Below are positions 1 to 17,270 of a stretch of DNA of 64,000 bases, one piece after another. Every line of letters begins with the position of its first letter. The first letter of the stretch is position 1. Made by a program: the position numbers and the translations under genes. Source of the stretch: Nematostella vectensis (Eukaryota; Cnidaria; Anthozoa; Actiniaria; Edwardsiidae); contig NC_064039.1 of NCBI RefSeq assembly GCF_932526225.1, forward strand, positions 10,620,139 through 10,684,138, read 5' to 3'. The notes below the pieces were generated by a model. The model had not been told where the DNA came from and did no database searches. It saw only the letters and a program-made list of their open reading frames with translations.

Positions 1-1
1 C

Positions 2-334
2 AACGGTTACCTAGTAACCGACACGGGGAACAACAGGATCGTGAAGTTCGACGCTAGCGGGAATCACGTGATGAGTTTTGGCACCAAGGGGAGTGGGGAG
101 GGGAGGCTTGACCGTCCCGCGGGCATTGCTATTGATCCCGAGGGATTTATTATCATAAGTGATTTTCAGAATCATCGAGTGCAGGTGTATTCCCCGGAAG
201 GCGAGTTTTACGCGACGTTTGGAAGTGAGGGGAATATAGAAGGACAATTTAAGTTCCCGTCAGGTATAGCGCTGACGCTGGACGGTCACGTGATCGTGGC
301 TGATAGACATAATCATCGAATTCAGGTATTTTAA
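2..334 (+). CDS. TRIM71/LIN-41-like protein, copy 1, last exon (NHL repeats), partial
   Basis: This is the C-terminal end of a TRIM-NHL protein, a family of RING/B-box/coiled-coil/filamin/NHL proteins that bind RNA or act as ubiquitin ligases. The frame opens at base 2 and ends with TAA at 332-334. It encodes about 110 residues holding the last three NHL blades, with the typical GNNRIVKFD, FQNHRVQVYSPEG and RHNHRIQVF blade endings; the protein ends on IQVF. The rest of the gene lies left of the window. The stretch matches 11412-11745 at 331 of 334 bases. Two differences are silent and one changes His to Tyr (GHVIV versus GYVIV). It is therefore one member of a tandem pair. The family call is firm. 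TRIM71 over TRIM2/3 is inferred from the six-blade plan and the ending of the complete second copy. Confidence 0.85.
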   Translation, partial: NGYLVTDTGNNRIVKFDASGNHVMSFGTKGSGEGRLDRPAGIAIDPEGFIIISDFQNHRVQVYSPEGEFYATFGSEGNIEGQFKFPSGIALTLDGHVIVADRHNHRIQVF

Positions 335-645
335 GACCATATTTGGCGAGTCACGTGCTCACATCTCTGTTTTATTTAATTAGCTTCGCCACAATAGGCG
401 GGGTAGCCGCAACAACATGGCCATTTACTGCGGACCCTTTAAAAAACTACGTTAAAGGGAGAAGATGCAGAGATCTGAGCCTAGAGCTGTATGATATTTC
501 TGTCAAAAATGGAAGTTCCAGTATGCACTTAGTGGCACGCCTCTGAGTTCTCTCCATATTTTGAATAAGGCCTATTGCCTGAGGGGCCCACACCTGGGTG
601 GCGTACCCCAAGAGCGGTCTTACTAAGGTTAAGTATAGAAGACGC

Positions 646-1950
646 CTAACATTTGTGTTTTTTTAAAAATCTTGTGTTCCTTCTTATGTAGCCGATCAGT
701 CTATTTACGCGAGATGTTTGGCTGTGGACGTGATTCTTCCATGTTAAGTCGTCTGACACGAGCACCCCCAGATCACGCTCTGTCTTCACTTCCTCGACTA
801 CTTTGGTCTTTATAGTGTAGTTCGTCACGACCGGCTTCATCTTCCTTGTAAACCTTTGAGCTTTACACTTGGTCTCGTTGAAGACAAGTCCAGCGTCGGT
901 TGCCCAGGCGTCCATACGGTCTAGGTCTGACTGAATACATGCAGCGTCAGCAGGTGTCTTGATCTGCTTGTAAATCTTTGCGTCGTCCGCAAACATGGCT
1001 ATGTGGCTACTCTTGACTACGTCTGGTAGGTCATTCACGTAGATTAGGAAGAGAGTCGGCCCTAAGATGAAACTCTGTGGGACGCCGGAGCAGATGGGCA
1101 GAGGTTTGGATGTTGGCGACCTGTCAGATAAGACGCAAACCACTGGAGCAGGTTGCCACCGAATCCAAAGTCACGCAACTTTTGCAATAGACGTGTGTGA
1201 CAAACTTTGTCAAATGCCTTCGACATGTCCACATATACCATATCAACCTGCCCCCCATTGTCCAACTGAGCCCCTAAGAAGTCTAGGACTTCCAGGAGGT
1301 TGGATGTGCAAGATTTTTCTTTGAGCAATCCGTGTTGACACGCCTTAACCAGCTCGCTTAGTCGATCACTGAAGCTACTAAGCACACACCTTTCGAGGGC
1401 TTTTGACACCAGGGACAACAGTGATATCGGTCTGTAGTTTTCCGTGAGTTCTGCTTCGCCCTTCTTTAACACAGGCACCACGTTTGCCTCCTTCCACTCT
1501 TGTGGTATAGCCCCCAAGCTCAGAGACTTGGTTCAAGAGCTTGCACAGAGATGGTGCGATTTCCGGAGCAGTCTCCTTTAGAAGACGGGCCGATATCCCA
1601 TCAGGCCCGGTTGCCTTGGTGACATCGAGGGATTCTAGTGTTGAAGGTACTTCCGAGATAGAGACGTGCAGCCCTGTGATACTCGGCTCATCTGATGGTA
1701 ATGGCGACGGTGAGGCTTCGTGTGGAGAAGAACAGAACACGAAGGCGAAATACGAGTTGAATAGGTCCGCCAACCCCTGTGGCTCCTCAGCCGAGCTTCT
1801 TGGGCCATCGCTTGTTGGAGCCATGGAGACATAGTTAGGGATAGCGCGTGATTTCGACTTGTGCTTCAAGATCGACCAGAAGCGTTTCGGGTTTGCATTA
1901 ACATCAGACTCGATACCACCAAAGAACTGATCACGTCGTTCTCGGAGCAT
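646..1950 (-). pseudogene. Retroelement reverse transcriptase, frameshifted fragments
   Basis: Three overlapping minus-strand frames (1950-1378, 1517-1062, 1143-646) together carry a LINE-type reverse transcriptase. Visible landmarks: NPKRFWSILKHKSKS upstream of the fingers; ATGPDGISARLLKE (palm/fingers region); YVDMSKAFDKVCH, with the first catalytic Asp; GVPQSFILGPTLFLIYVND (motif B, normally GxPQGS); MFADDAKIY, with the catalytic FADD box. The three fragments are in different frames, so at least two frameshifts have accumulated. It is a relic and not a functional gene. Confidence 0.85.
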
Positions 1951-2098
1951 GCGCTTGATTTCCGAACGCAGGTTCTTAAATTTCTCTTTTAGGTGGTCGG
2001 TAGGAGATTTTTTTTATTTCCTTCCTGAAATTGCTTTTCTTTCTTATCATATTTAGTATCGAGCCGTTCATCCAGGGAATAGGATTTCGTCTTAGTTT

Positions 2099-3283
2099 CT
2101 AAGATGGGATATAGTCAGCAACTGCAGCAAGGAAGAGTTCTTTCCACTCTTGCCAGTCTGCGTTGATATCCTCGTAATCTAAGCAGGAGGAGAGGTTGAT
2201 TGCCGACAAAGCAGCACGGAGACCATTGAAATCATCCCACCCATAGTCAAAGACAGACCTCTGGATCTTCGCAGGGGCTTTAATGAAAGCTGTGTGTTCG
2301 AAGAGAATCGTCCGGTGGTCAGTAAATATTCCCGCTTTCTCCCGAGACAATACCTCGGTTACTCTTGTGTTTTCTGGGACGCTTGTTATCACTAGGTCAA
2401 GAATGTTGTCCCCACGGGTTGGCAAGTGGTTTTGTTGATTCAAGTAATGATCGTTCAACGCCTCCACAAAGGCCAGTTCGTTAACGCCTTTTGTGCTTTC
2501 AGGAGTTTCCCATGGGATCTTACCGGGGTTGAAGTCGCCACAGATTACCATGTTCTCGTATCGCTCACAAACCAGATCTAGTAAATTATTAAATAAATCG
2601 ATCCAGTTAGAGTTTGGCTTTGGTGGACGGTAGCAGGAGCAGAACAGAATCTTCTGGTCTGTATTAGTAGTTATTTCTGCTCATACGACTTCTAGTTCTA
2701 CAAAACGGGCATCGTCTGAGAGTGAAAACTCACGGACGGTCTTAAAAGCGTCGGTTTTGATAGCGATCAGTACTCCGCCTGCGCGCTTTTCCGTTCGATC
2801 TTTCCTGTAGATGGTGTAGCCACTGTGAAGAATTTCTGGGTTTGCAATGGTGTCGTTAAGCCAGGTCTCATTAACACAGACGATATCGGGATTTTCAGCA
2901 TAGACAAGATCCGGGGATCGATGTATTTCGTTCGGATCTTTGATCTTATTAAAGCTCTCCAGGCTTTGTGCGTTAAGCACCATACACCCAAGGCTTGATT
3001 CTGAGCTGGTGGCAGGACCGGGATGGGTTTCCACGTCGCCGCCAAGTAGTAAGAGACCGATAACGGAGCAAGCATGGGATCTTGTGAAATCGCGGCTTGA
3101 ATGAATCTTGACTTTGTGTCCACTAGATGAAATGTTGTTGTGCGCATTGGGGTGGTTCACCATGCAATAGCGCCACAGAGACGAGGGGTCATCACTGGAG
3201 TTGTAGTTGGCCGTAAAACTCTGCTTGTATCTTAGTGCGACAAAAAATATAGAGAGACAGAGACAGAGGCGTCCGACGGCCAT
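2099..3283 (-). pseudogene. Retroelement endonuclease (apurinic-like) region with N-terminal signal/2A-like segment, one in-frame stop
   Basis: An opening frame of 200 codons (3283-2681) stops at TGA (2683-2681). The same frame resumes and shows NMVICGDFNPGKIPWE, the DFN signature of the endonuclease/exonuclease/phosphatase fold, until 2099. Motifs seen in order: a hydrophobic signal-like start (residues 1-20); a 2A-like GDVETHPGP at residues 82-90 (3040-3014); the first strand of the nuclease (VLNAQSLESFNKI); the metal-binding Glu in CVNETW; RAGGVLIAIK. A C-to-T change at a CpG would explain the stop codon. The Asn of the 2A consensus (DxExNPGP) is His here, so activity is uncertain. Confidence 0.8.
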
Positions 3284-3526
3284 AGCTAATTGTGCAAATT
3301 ATGACTAAAGTAAGAATATTATACATAAAAATATTCGATGGAAATTCGCTTATTTAAAAATAAGATAAATAATGTGTTCAGTAAGCTGTCTGTGTTATCA
3401 AAACTCTCTTTGGGCATATTCCCCGTTCACTTAGATACCCAGGGAATGGGAAAATGACTAGATAACAACTTTTATCGCCACAGGGCTCCCGCGTATAACA
3501 CCTTGAGACGCCTGCGGAGGTGGCAA

Positions 3527-4310
3527 AGGAAAGGGTCATTATTTAACGGGGGAGCGAAGGCCAGCTATGTTTGGGCGAGGGTTGCGATTTTTTTGAGCGT
3601 CGATTTGGGGGAGGGCCTCAATTTTTGATACAGGGTTTAGAGGAGGGCCTTAATTTTTTAACAGGTACTCCGATCAATTTTCGAGCCTCCTAAAAGTCTG
3701 GAACTCGTTTTTTTTGGGGGGGGAGAACCCCAGACCCCCTATAAAAATAAATAAACGAATGTGATGCGCCTTCTTACACGTTCATGACTCGAGTTTCGCT
3801 AGCATTGAAAACTATTATCCCTAAAGTGTGGCTTCTGCCTTTTTATCTTTTGCAGTTTTGGCTTTATTAACTTTAATCACTGAATTTGCGAATTTCAAAT
3901 TCATACTCCCCCTACTTACTTTTCAGATTGGTGGTATGAAAGGATCTGTAAATAAGATTTCAGTTGGGAAGGAGCTAATGATGGGTTTACTATATTTGTG
4001 GGTAACTTCTTATTACAATTGTGGGTGTTTATTGCATTTGTGGTCTCTGCACTCATGCAGTGATATGGAAGAACGTGCCTTACGTAAAGCGTCTAACAAC
4101 TAGAATATAATTTACTCAAAACTAATCAATACGCTTTGTTTTAACCTTTTTTGTTCTGGGGGGGAGGGGGCTTAATTTTTCGCCTTTTTAGGGAGGGTCA
4201 CAATTTTTGTGCTTTAGATTGGGGGAGGGTCAAAATATTTGAACCAGAAAAAATATTCAACTTAGCAGCCCCCCCCCCCCCCCCCCCCCCGATAAATAAT
4301 GACTTTCCCT
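3527..4310. mobile_element. Non-autonomous TIR element (about 780 bp) at the junction of the TRIM duplication
   Basis: The left end (3527-3552) contains GGTCATTATTTAACGGGGG and the right end (4285-4310) contains its inverse, CCCGATAAATAATGAC. The interior is rich in G runs of the form GGGAGGGTC followed by AATTTTT, plus a long C run (4269-4290). There is no transposase frame. The left part (to about 3895) is also present after TRIM copy 2 (12036-12565). The right part is not, so the duplication breakpoint lies inside the element. Confidence 0.6.
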
Positions 4311-4451
4311 AATACCTGTTCGCTTGTAGCCATACTCATAATATAGAAATAGGGCTGCCGCTGCTCATAAACATAGGCTAAACTCAGACGATGTTATTAA
4401 CGGAAATAAAATAAAGGTATACTCGCGCGCAAGCAGGAACTGCTAACCCAG

Positions 4452-11745
<7,294 letters not shown>

Positions 11746-12035
11746 GACCATATATGGCGAGTCACGTGCTCACATCTTTGTTTTGCCTAGAGTAAGAATA
11801 TACTAGAATATTATACATAAAAATATTCGATGGAAATTCGCTTATTTAAAAATAAGATAAATAATGTGTTCATCAGTAAGCTGTCTGTGTTATCAAAACT
11901 CTCGGCTTTATTTAGGCATATTCCCCGTTCACTTACATACCCAGGGAATGAGGGAATGGGAAAAGGACTAGATAACAACTTTTTTGCCACAGGGCTCCCG
12001 CGTATAACACCTTGAGACGCCTGCGGAAGTGGCCA

Positions 12036-12430
12036 AGGAAAGGATCATTATTTAAGGGGGGAGCGAAGGAAAGGATCATTATTTAAGGGGGGAGCGAAGG
12101 CCAGCTATGTTTGGGGGAGGGTTGCGATTTATTTGAGCGTCGATTTGAGGGGAGGGCCTCAATTTTTGATACAGGGTTTAAAGGAGGGCCTTGGAAAGGG
12201 TCATTATTTAAGGGGGGAGCGAAGGCCAGCTATGTTTGGGGGAGGGTTGCGATTTATTTGAGCGTCGATTTGGGGGGAGGGCCTCAATTTTTTATACAGG
12301 GTTTAAAGGAGGGCCTTATTTTTTTGACAGGTACTCCGATCAATTTCCGAGCCTCCTAAAAGTCTGGAACTCGTTTTTTTTGGGGGGGGAGAACCCCAGA
12401 CCCCCTATAAAAATAAATATACGCATGTGA
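12036..12430. mobile_element. Left part of the TIR element after TRIM copy 2, with an internal 125-bp duplication
   Basis: It is homologous to 3527-3760. The segment with AGCTATGTTTGGGGGAGGG occurs twice, 125 bp apart (about 12105 and 12230), but only once in copy 1. The right terminal repeat is missing: similarity to copy 1 ends near 12565. Confidence 0.55.
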
Positions 12431-12565
12431 AGCGCCTTCTTAAACGTTCATGACTCGCGTTTCGCTAGCATTGAAAACCATTATCCCCTAAAGTTAGGCT
12501 TCTGCTTTTTTATCTTTTGCAGTTTTGGTTTTATTAACTTCAATCACTAAATTTGCGAATTCAGC

Positions 12566-13137
12566 CCTTGTCATTCGGTAATTCCGTTATTGGGAATTCT
12601 GTGCGCGCGAAGGCCAAGGCGCATTTCCGAATAACCCCGAATGAGAGCCGAATAGCAGGCTTTATCCCCCATCATTAGAAGAAACGTATTCATTAGTATA
12701 TCAAACCAAGTTATGTTGACTAGAAGAAAGCAATCGTGGGCGGATCTTTTCAAATGTGACATTTGTTCCGGGTGTAAAATTTCAAGAAAAATTCTAAACA
12801 AGCACTTTAAGTCTAGCACGAAAAAAAAAACTATTTTAAGTGTTTCCTTGATTGTACGATAATCTTGAGAGTACCGAAATGTTTGCTCTTTTTACCACGG
12901 ACATTTCAAGTTCCATTGAGTTCCCCTTCTTTCTCGTTCCTATATTTCCTTGTACTTTATACGCCATTTTGGCATGAAATTTGCAAGAAACAACGAAAAG
13001 CAAGATTCGTCGGTGGTGAGCTTACACAAAGATGTCGAAAAGGGCCGTAGGGAGAAAACACCAACAGCTTAGCTTTTCATTTGTTCATCAGTTATAAATT
13101 AGTTTGTTTGTTTCACGCGTTGGCGTGGGACTGAAAT
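12566..13137. other. Intergenic stretch without recognised features
   Basis: AT-rich sequence with short frames only. I saw no splice-supported exon, repeat array or RNA gene. Confidence 0.4.
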
Positions 13138-13482
13138 CAGGCCGTAGCCAGGGGGGGTTCGGACGAGCCCCCCCACCCCCCCACCCGGCTTGAAGGTCCG
13201 CTCAGAGTAAACTAAAAAAATATATAACCTTTCGCTGGATATACCGTGCACGTCAATATGTCTTTAAAATGACTATAAAAATCTTTTTATAATAATTATC
13301 TTTATTTAATGATCAATATATGTGAAAAAGCACCCTATTAAGAACATTATAAATGCAAGATTGAATTTATCTGTGAACGTATTGATTGCATAATGTAAAT
13401 AAGGTGAGGAGAGGGGTATACAGGAAATTTGGTCCGCTTAAATGGAAAAACGACCCCGCTCAAAATCCTGGTTACGTGCCTG
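13138..13482. mobile_element. MITE with inverted ends AGGCCGTAGCCAGG / CCTGGTTACGTGCCT
   Basis: The ends are inverted repeats and an internal AAGGTCCGCTC motif is present. It is the same family as the copies at 15455 and 36284. It has no coding capacity. Confidence 0.6.
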
Positions 13483-14219
13483 TGAATGAAACGTCCCTGA
13501 CTAGACAGCCGCCATGTTGGTTTACTCGTTGTAATCACATTAAATTCCCGTTGTCGTTGATATTTGTTTAGTTTAAGGTAAGCCTGTTCCACAAGTTATT
13601 TTGGAAAAGCAATTAGCATACTATAACAAGGAAGTGATGTGGACAGTCTTGAAATGTCGAAAAACCCACAATTTGACTCAACAGCACACTTCGGTTCGAC
13701 CTCCCAACAGTCTAGATGTTATGATGTATGTTTTCTTAACAAACTCATCAACTACACTTAAAAATTTTATGATACAAAACAAGGAAAAAAAATATCTCCA
13801 ATTTGATGGATATTATTTAAAAAATTCGGGTGTTTTTGCCTCATTAGACTCGATTTCCCAACATTAAACACTAAAACGCTTGCATTTCTTACTCAAATAT
13901 TCTCAAGAACCTCAATTCAATTACGAAACAATTCGCACTCAGTAGGGGCCTCTCGTTTTCCCACAACGAGGAAAAACATGCGTTATTTCCTCTTTTCAAT
14001 TGTTTTATAAAGATAATCGTTATCCCAAATTCGTTCAATTAACACTCAACAAGCTTTAAAATGTATATTTAGAAAACGCCTACAAAAATACGTTTCACAC
14101 TTTTAACTATGCTTGAAGATCCACTAATATTTCACGATCATGATAGCAGATCAGTAAACTCCATCCAACACGTCCCGAAATTTAATTCCAAGCTTGCTAA
14201 ATTCGGACAAAGAAGAGTG
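13483..14219. other. Upstream region of the secreted repeat gene, no other feature seen
   Basis: AT-rich sequence. The 88-codon frame at 13601-13867 has no recognisable domain or splice context and is treated as chance. Confidence 0.4.
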
Positions 14220-14227
14220 TATAAATG
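14220..14227 (+). promoter_or_regulatory. TATA box of the secreted repeat gene
   Basis: TATAAATG lies 80 bases before the ATG at 14307. A start about 30 bases downstream would give a leader of roughly 55 bases. Confidence 0.5.
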
Positions 14228-14306
14228 GTAAAGTTTGTAGGAGAATGCATACAGTGAGTTTTCACAACTGAAACAGGAACTCATACCCTAACCAAAGCAT
14301 TTGACC

Positions 14307-15315
14307 ATGGCTCGCCCTAGTCTCGCTCTTTTCACTCTGTTGGTAATGATGGTTTATTTGGTCAACTTGAATCAAGATCAATTTTCCACGGATTTGGCGT
14401 ATACAATTAGTGTAATTTTACCCCCAGTAACTTAAACTTCAATAACTCGAGCTTTCTCTAATTTAAATGAGTTTCTCTTCCACTATTTTTTCTATTTATA
14501 TTTCTAATTCCCTTAGAGGTTCGAGCTCAAAAAGTCATTATCAATTCGGGAAAAAATCGGATGGTTTGGTACATTTCTATCGTACTTTTTACAGTTTCTA
14601 TCGTTCTTATTTCAGCCGCCTCATTGCATAAAAATGTTCAACGACCTATCATCCTTTAAATGATGATTTTACTTCTTAGGCAGCAATTACTGATGGCAAA
14701 GCAAGAAGCAACAATGACATGACGTCGATACTCGCAAGCCAAGAGACGTCGTTACGACCAATCGACCACAGCAGAACAGATATAACGCTACACGATGTGT
14801 ACAGAATGCATTTCATCCAAAAGTCACGTGACGACGAAGCCATGCAGAGGTCACGTGACGATGGAGCCTCGCAGAAGTCACGTGACAATGAAGCAATGCA
14901 GAAGTCACGTGACGGTGGAGCCTTGCACAAATCACGTGACGATGAAGCCATGCTGAGGTCACGTGACAAAGGAGCCTTGTATAAATCACGTGACGATGAA
15001 GCCATGCTGAGGTCACGTGACGAAGGAGCCTTGTATAAATCACGTGATGTTGGACACGTTAAAGACAGAGGAGGAAAGCAGAGCTGGTGGAGGTCACGTG
15101 ACGACAAGGGAATTTATCTTGGCACAAAAAGGAATGAAAACCCGTGCATAAAAGACAAGTGGATTTCAAACATTCCTGGACTTGGTTTAACAGTAGAGTA
15201 CGAGTGCTACAACAGCATACTCTCGGGCTGCACCGGAAATGGGCTTCAAATTTGCGTGAAGAAGGTTATTGTGGTGAACATGAAGTCTTATATGGTGGAT
15301 TGCCAATGTGCTTGA
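14307..15315 (+). CDS. Secreted protein with nine-residue KSRD repeats and six-cysteine C-terminus
   Basis: Two exons, 14307-14342 and 14680-15315, join in phase 0 (GTAATG donor, TTACTTCTTAG acceptor) to give 223 aa. The start MARPSLALFTLL followed by AAITDGKA looks like a signal peptide. Residues of about 60-140 are about nine repeats of the type KSRDDEAMQ/RSRDEGALY, rich in basic and acidic residues. The last 58 residues hold six Cys spaced C-x19-C-x7-C-x7-C-x15-C-x-C and end VDCQCA. A C-terminal CxC after such spacing recalls cystine-knot cytokines such as IL-17, but similarity is limited to the Cys pattern. It could also be a novel secreted peptide precursor with Arg/Lys processing sites. 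Secretion is well supported; function is unknown. Confidence 0.65.
14818..15058 (+). repeat. 27-bp coding repeat carrying TCACGTGA in each unit
   Basis: About nine units, each with TCACGTGAC coding for Ser-Arg-Asp. Each unit therefore also contains a palindromic CACGTG E-box. Confidence 0.85.
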
Positions 15316-15454
15316 ACTGTCCAGCTTATTCTCAGATCTATATCTTTTGTTGTTGATACTGAAAATGTTTAGCCCCTACAAATGTCTCCAGATGATATGA
15401 ATTAAATTATATTTCACAATTATTATACATTTGTTGTCCTAGTTTGTAAGAACA

Positions 15455-15592
15455 CCCCCACCCCCACCCCCACTCATTTGGAAGGTCTGCTCTAATTAAG
15501 TACCACTACGAGGTAAGACGAGATACTTCGAAAATGGTCCGCTTTATGGGTATACGAATCCACTCCCCGCTCAAAATCCTGGCTACGAGCCT
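15455..15592. mobile_element. 5'-truncated MITE copy
   Basis: Shares AAGTACCACTACGAGGTA, GGTCCGCTTTATGG and the right end AATCCTGGCTACGAGCCT with the copy at 36284. The left terminal repeat is absent. Confidence 0.55.
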
Positions 15593-15695
15593 CTAGTGGC
15601 AGACATCTCTTCTCCTCGCCTGTTCTCAGCAGGATCCATAAACCCGCCAAAAGCCATCCGGAAAAACCATGGTCTTTGACCATGTCCCCAAAGAA

Positions 15696-15965
15696 CTTTA
15701 AATTAATCCCGTGGGTATCAGATATTTATTGAAAATGTATAGGGAGTAGAGTAAAGGGATCGAAAGATTGGCTTTAAACACTCTTATCATTTAAATAAAT
15801 AGTGCGTTTCCAGAAAATCCCAAAAGAACTTTCAATTAATCCCGTTGGGTATCAGACATGTATTGGAAATGAATAGGGAGGAGTAGGGTAAAGGGAACGA
15901 AAGACTGGCGTGAAACACACTTATCATATAAATAAATAGTGTGATTCCAGAAAAGTCCCATAAAC
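15696..15965. repeat. Two-copy tandem duplication, period about 133 bp
   Basis: AATTAATCCCGT(T)GGGTATCAGA recurs 133 bp apart and is followed by parallel sequence through AAATAAATAGTG. The copies differ by about 10 percent. Confidence 0.7.
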
Positions 15966-16329
15966 CCTGGGGACTTAGGGATGGAGAGTCTATCAATTCC
16001 CATTTCCGTTATAATAAATGTTTTTTTCAAACAAACACTTGGGAGCTTTGTGTGGGGATGGCGTAGGGCATGGCCCCTTTTCTGACCCGATCTGCCTCAT
16101 CTCCATACCCTCAGAAACCCTCTTACTCCTCCCCCCCCCCCCCCCCCCCCCCAAACCCTCCCATAGTTTTTTTTAGATCCTCGCCCAAAGATGCATCATC
16201 CCACTTGGCCGAGGACTTTTAAGATGCCCGGTAATCGGCGTTAACTATTAATTTTCCAAGTTAAAATCTTGCCGTCCTACCACTGGAGTCGAAAGAGATG
16301 ACTACGTATTAATTTGGCATAGATTAAAG

Positions 16330-16335
16330 TTTATT
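16330..16335 (-). promoter_or_regulatory. Polyadenylation signal of the GPCR gene
   Basis: AATAAA reads on the minus strand only five bases after the stop codon (16343-16341). This implies a very short 3' UTR. Confidence 0.5.
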
Positions 16336-16340
16336 TGATT

Positions 16341-17270
16341 TTATACTCTGAAGCAGTACTGAAATATTCCTAGTAGAGAGGCATTAAGGGTTTCGCGAAA
16401 ATCAGTTTTTAAAAATGCGTACACGAAGAAGTTTACAGCCGAGTTAGCGAAGATTAAAATAAGTGATACATCTTTCGTGATTTGGGATACAACGCAAAGT
16501 GAATATACACTACAAAACGAGACGTACATGTTGTACGTGTAGCAGACGACAAAAAACGCCACCACGACACCGAGAACTCGAATGGAAGACTTGATCAGCG
16601 GAGATCGGCTTTCCCTTTCCCTCGCTAAATTAATCCGACTGTTGTTACCGTTAAAACGCACGTGGGCTATCAGAGATTTTGTCTGTACATGGATCTTATG
16701 AACGGTTAGTAGAATATACGCGTACGATGTCACAATAATCACGCAAGGTAGCGCCCCTAGAGCAACATCCATGAATGGCTTGTATACCTTCTCAACATTC
16801 CGAGTACTTTCTCTGTCCGAATACAGCCAGGCCAGCCGGACGGCGCACACGACAAAGGGTATAACCCAAGCGGCCGCCACGCCCACAGCCATCCGGAAAC
16901 CAGTTACGAGTGTCCGGTACCGGAGTGGGTACGTGACGGCTAATAAACGGTCTATAGTCAATGTGAGGAGATTTGCCATGGACGCGTGAAGAAGCGCATT
17001 GAAGAACACAGCTTGAATGCGAGGGTCGCACTGTACGAGTCGCAAACAGATAAATCCCGTCGGTGTGATGAACAAACCGACGGAAAAGTCAGCGATTGCC
17101 AGAGAAAGAATGAACATGTTTGGTTGATTCCTCAAGCGGCGAGAACAAGAGATGACGGCGATGACGACGCCGTTACCAATAACGGTAATCACAGCGATGA
17201 TCATTCTAGTTGCCCAGTACCACGGGTGTGGAGACTCTAGATCTGGCGAAGGCTGCGTGGAATTCTCCAT
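16341..17270 (-). CDS. Class A (rhodopsin-like) G protein-coupled receptor, intronless
   Basis: A single minus-strand exon encodes 309 aa from ATG at 17270 (MENSTQPS, with an N-glycosylation site). The frame is open a further 20 codons upstream, but the inner Met puts TM1 at the usual distance. Seven hydrophobic segments are seen with family marks: GNGVVIAV (TM1), LAIADFSVG (Asp of TM2), DRLLAVTYPLRY (DRY site, here DRL), NSAVNFFVYAF (NPxxY site, here NSAVNFFVY). These variants and the short loops resemble the melanocortin/adenosine-type intronless receptors that are expanded in cnidarians. It should act at the plasma membrane through G proteins. The ligand cannot be told. The family call is firm. 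Confidence 0.9.
   Translation of the reverse strand: MENSTQPSPDLESPHPWYWATRMIIAVITVIGNGVVIAVISCSRRLRNQPNMFILSLAIADFSVGLFITPTGFICLRLVQCDPRIQAVFFNALLHASMANLLTLTIDRLLAVTYPLRYRTLVTGFRMAVGVAAAWVIPFVVCAVRLAWLYSDRESTRNVEKVYKPFMDVALGALPCVIIVTSYAYILLTVHKIHVQTKSLIAHVRFNGNNSRINLARERESRSPLIKSSIRVLGVVVAFFVVCYTYNMYVSFCSVYSLCVVSQITKDVSLILIFANSAVNFFVYAFLKTDFRETLNASLLGIFQYCFRV

Larger units (their letters stand above)
373..3307 (-). mobile_element. Decayed CR1/L2-like non-LTR retrotransposon inserted in the 3' flank of TRIM copy 1
   Basis: The element reads on the minus strand: endonuclease frame first (3283-2099), then reverse transcriptase (1950-646). Its limits come from comparing the two TRIM copies. The 3' flank of copy 2 (from about 11783) runs straight through, while copy 1 is interrupted between about 372 and 3308. 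The low-coordinate end reads on the minus strand as an A-rich tail, as expected for the 3' end of a LINE. The coding part is broken by one in-frame stop and several frameshifts, so this copy is dead. No clear target-site duplication was found. The CR1/L2 clade is inferred from the RT motifs and the 2A-like N-terminus. Confidence 0.85.

Noticed and set aside
3828-4103. 91-codon plus-strand frame
   Set aside because: It lies inside the TIR element at the duplication junction and has no domain or splice context.
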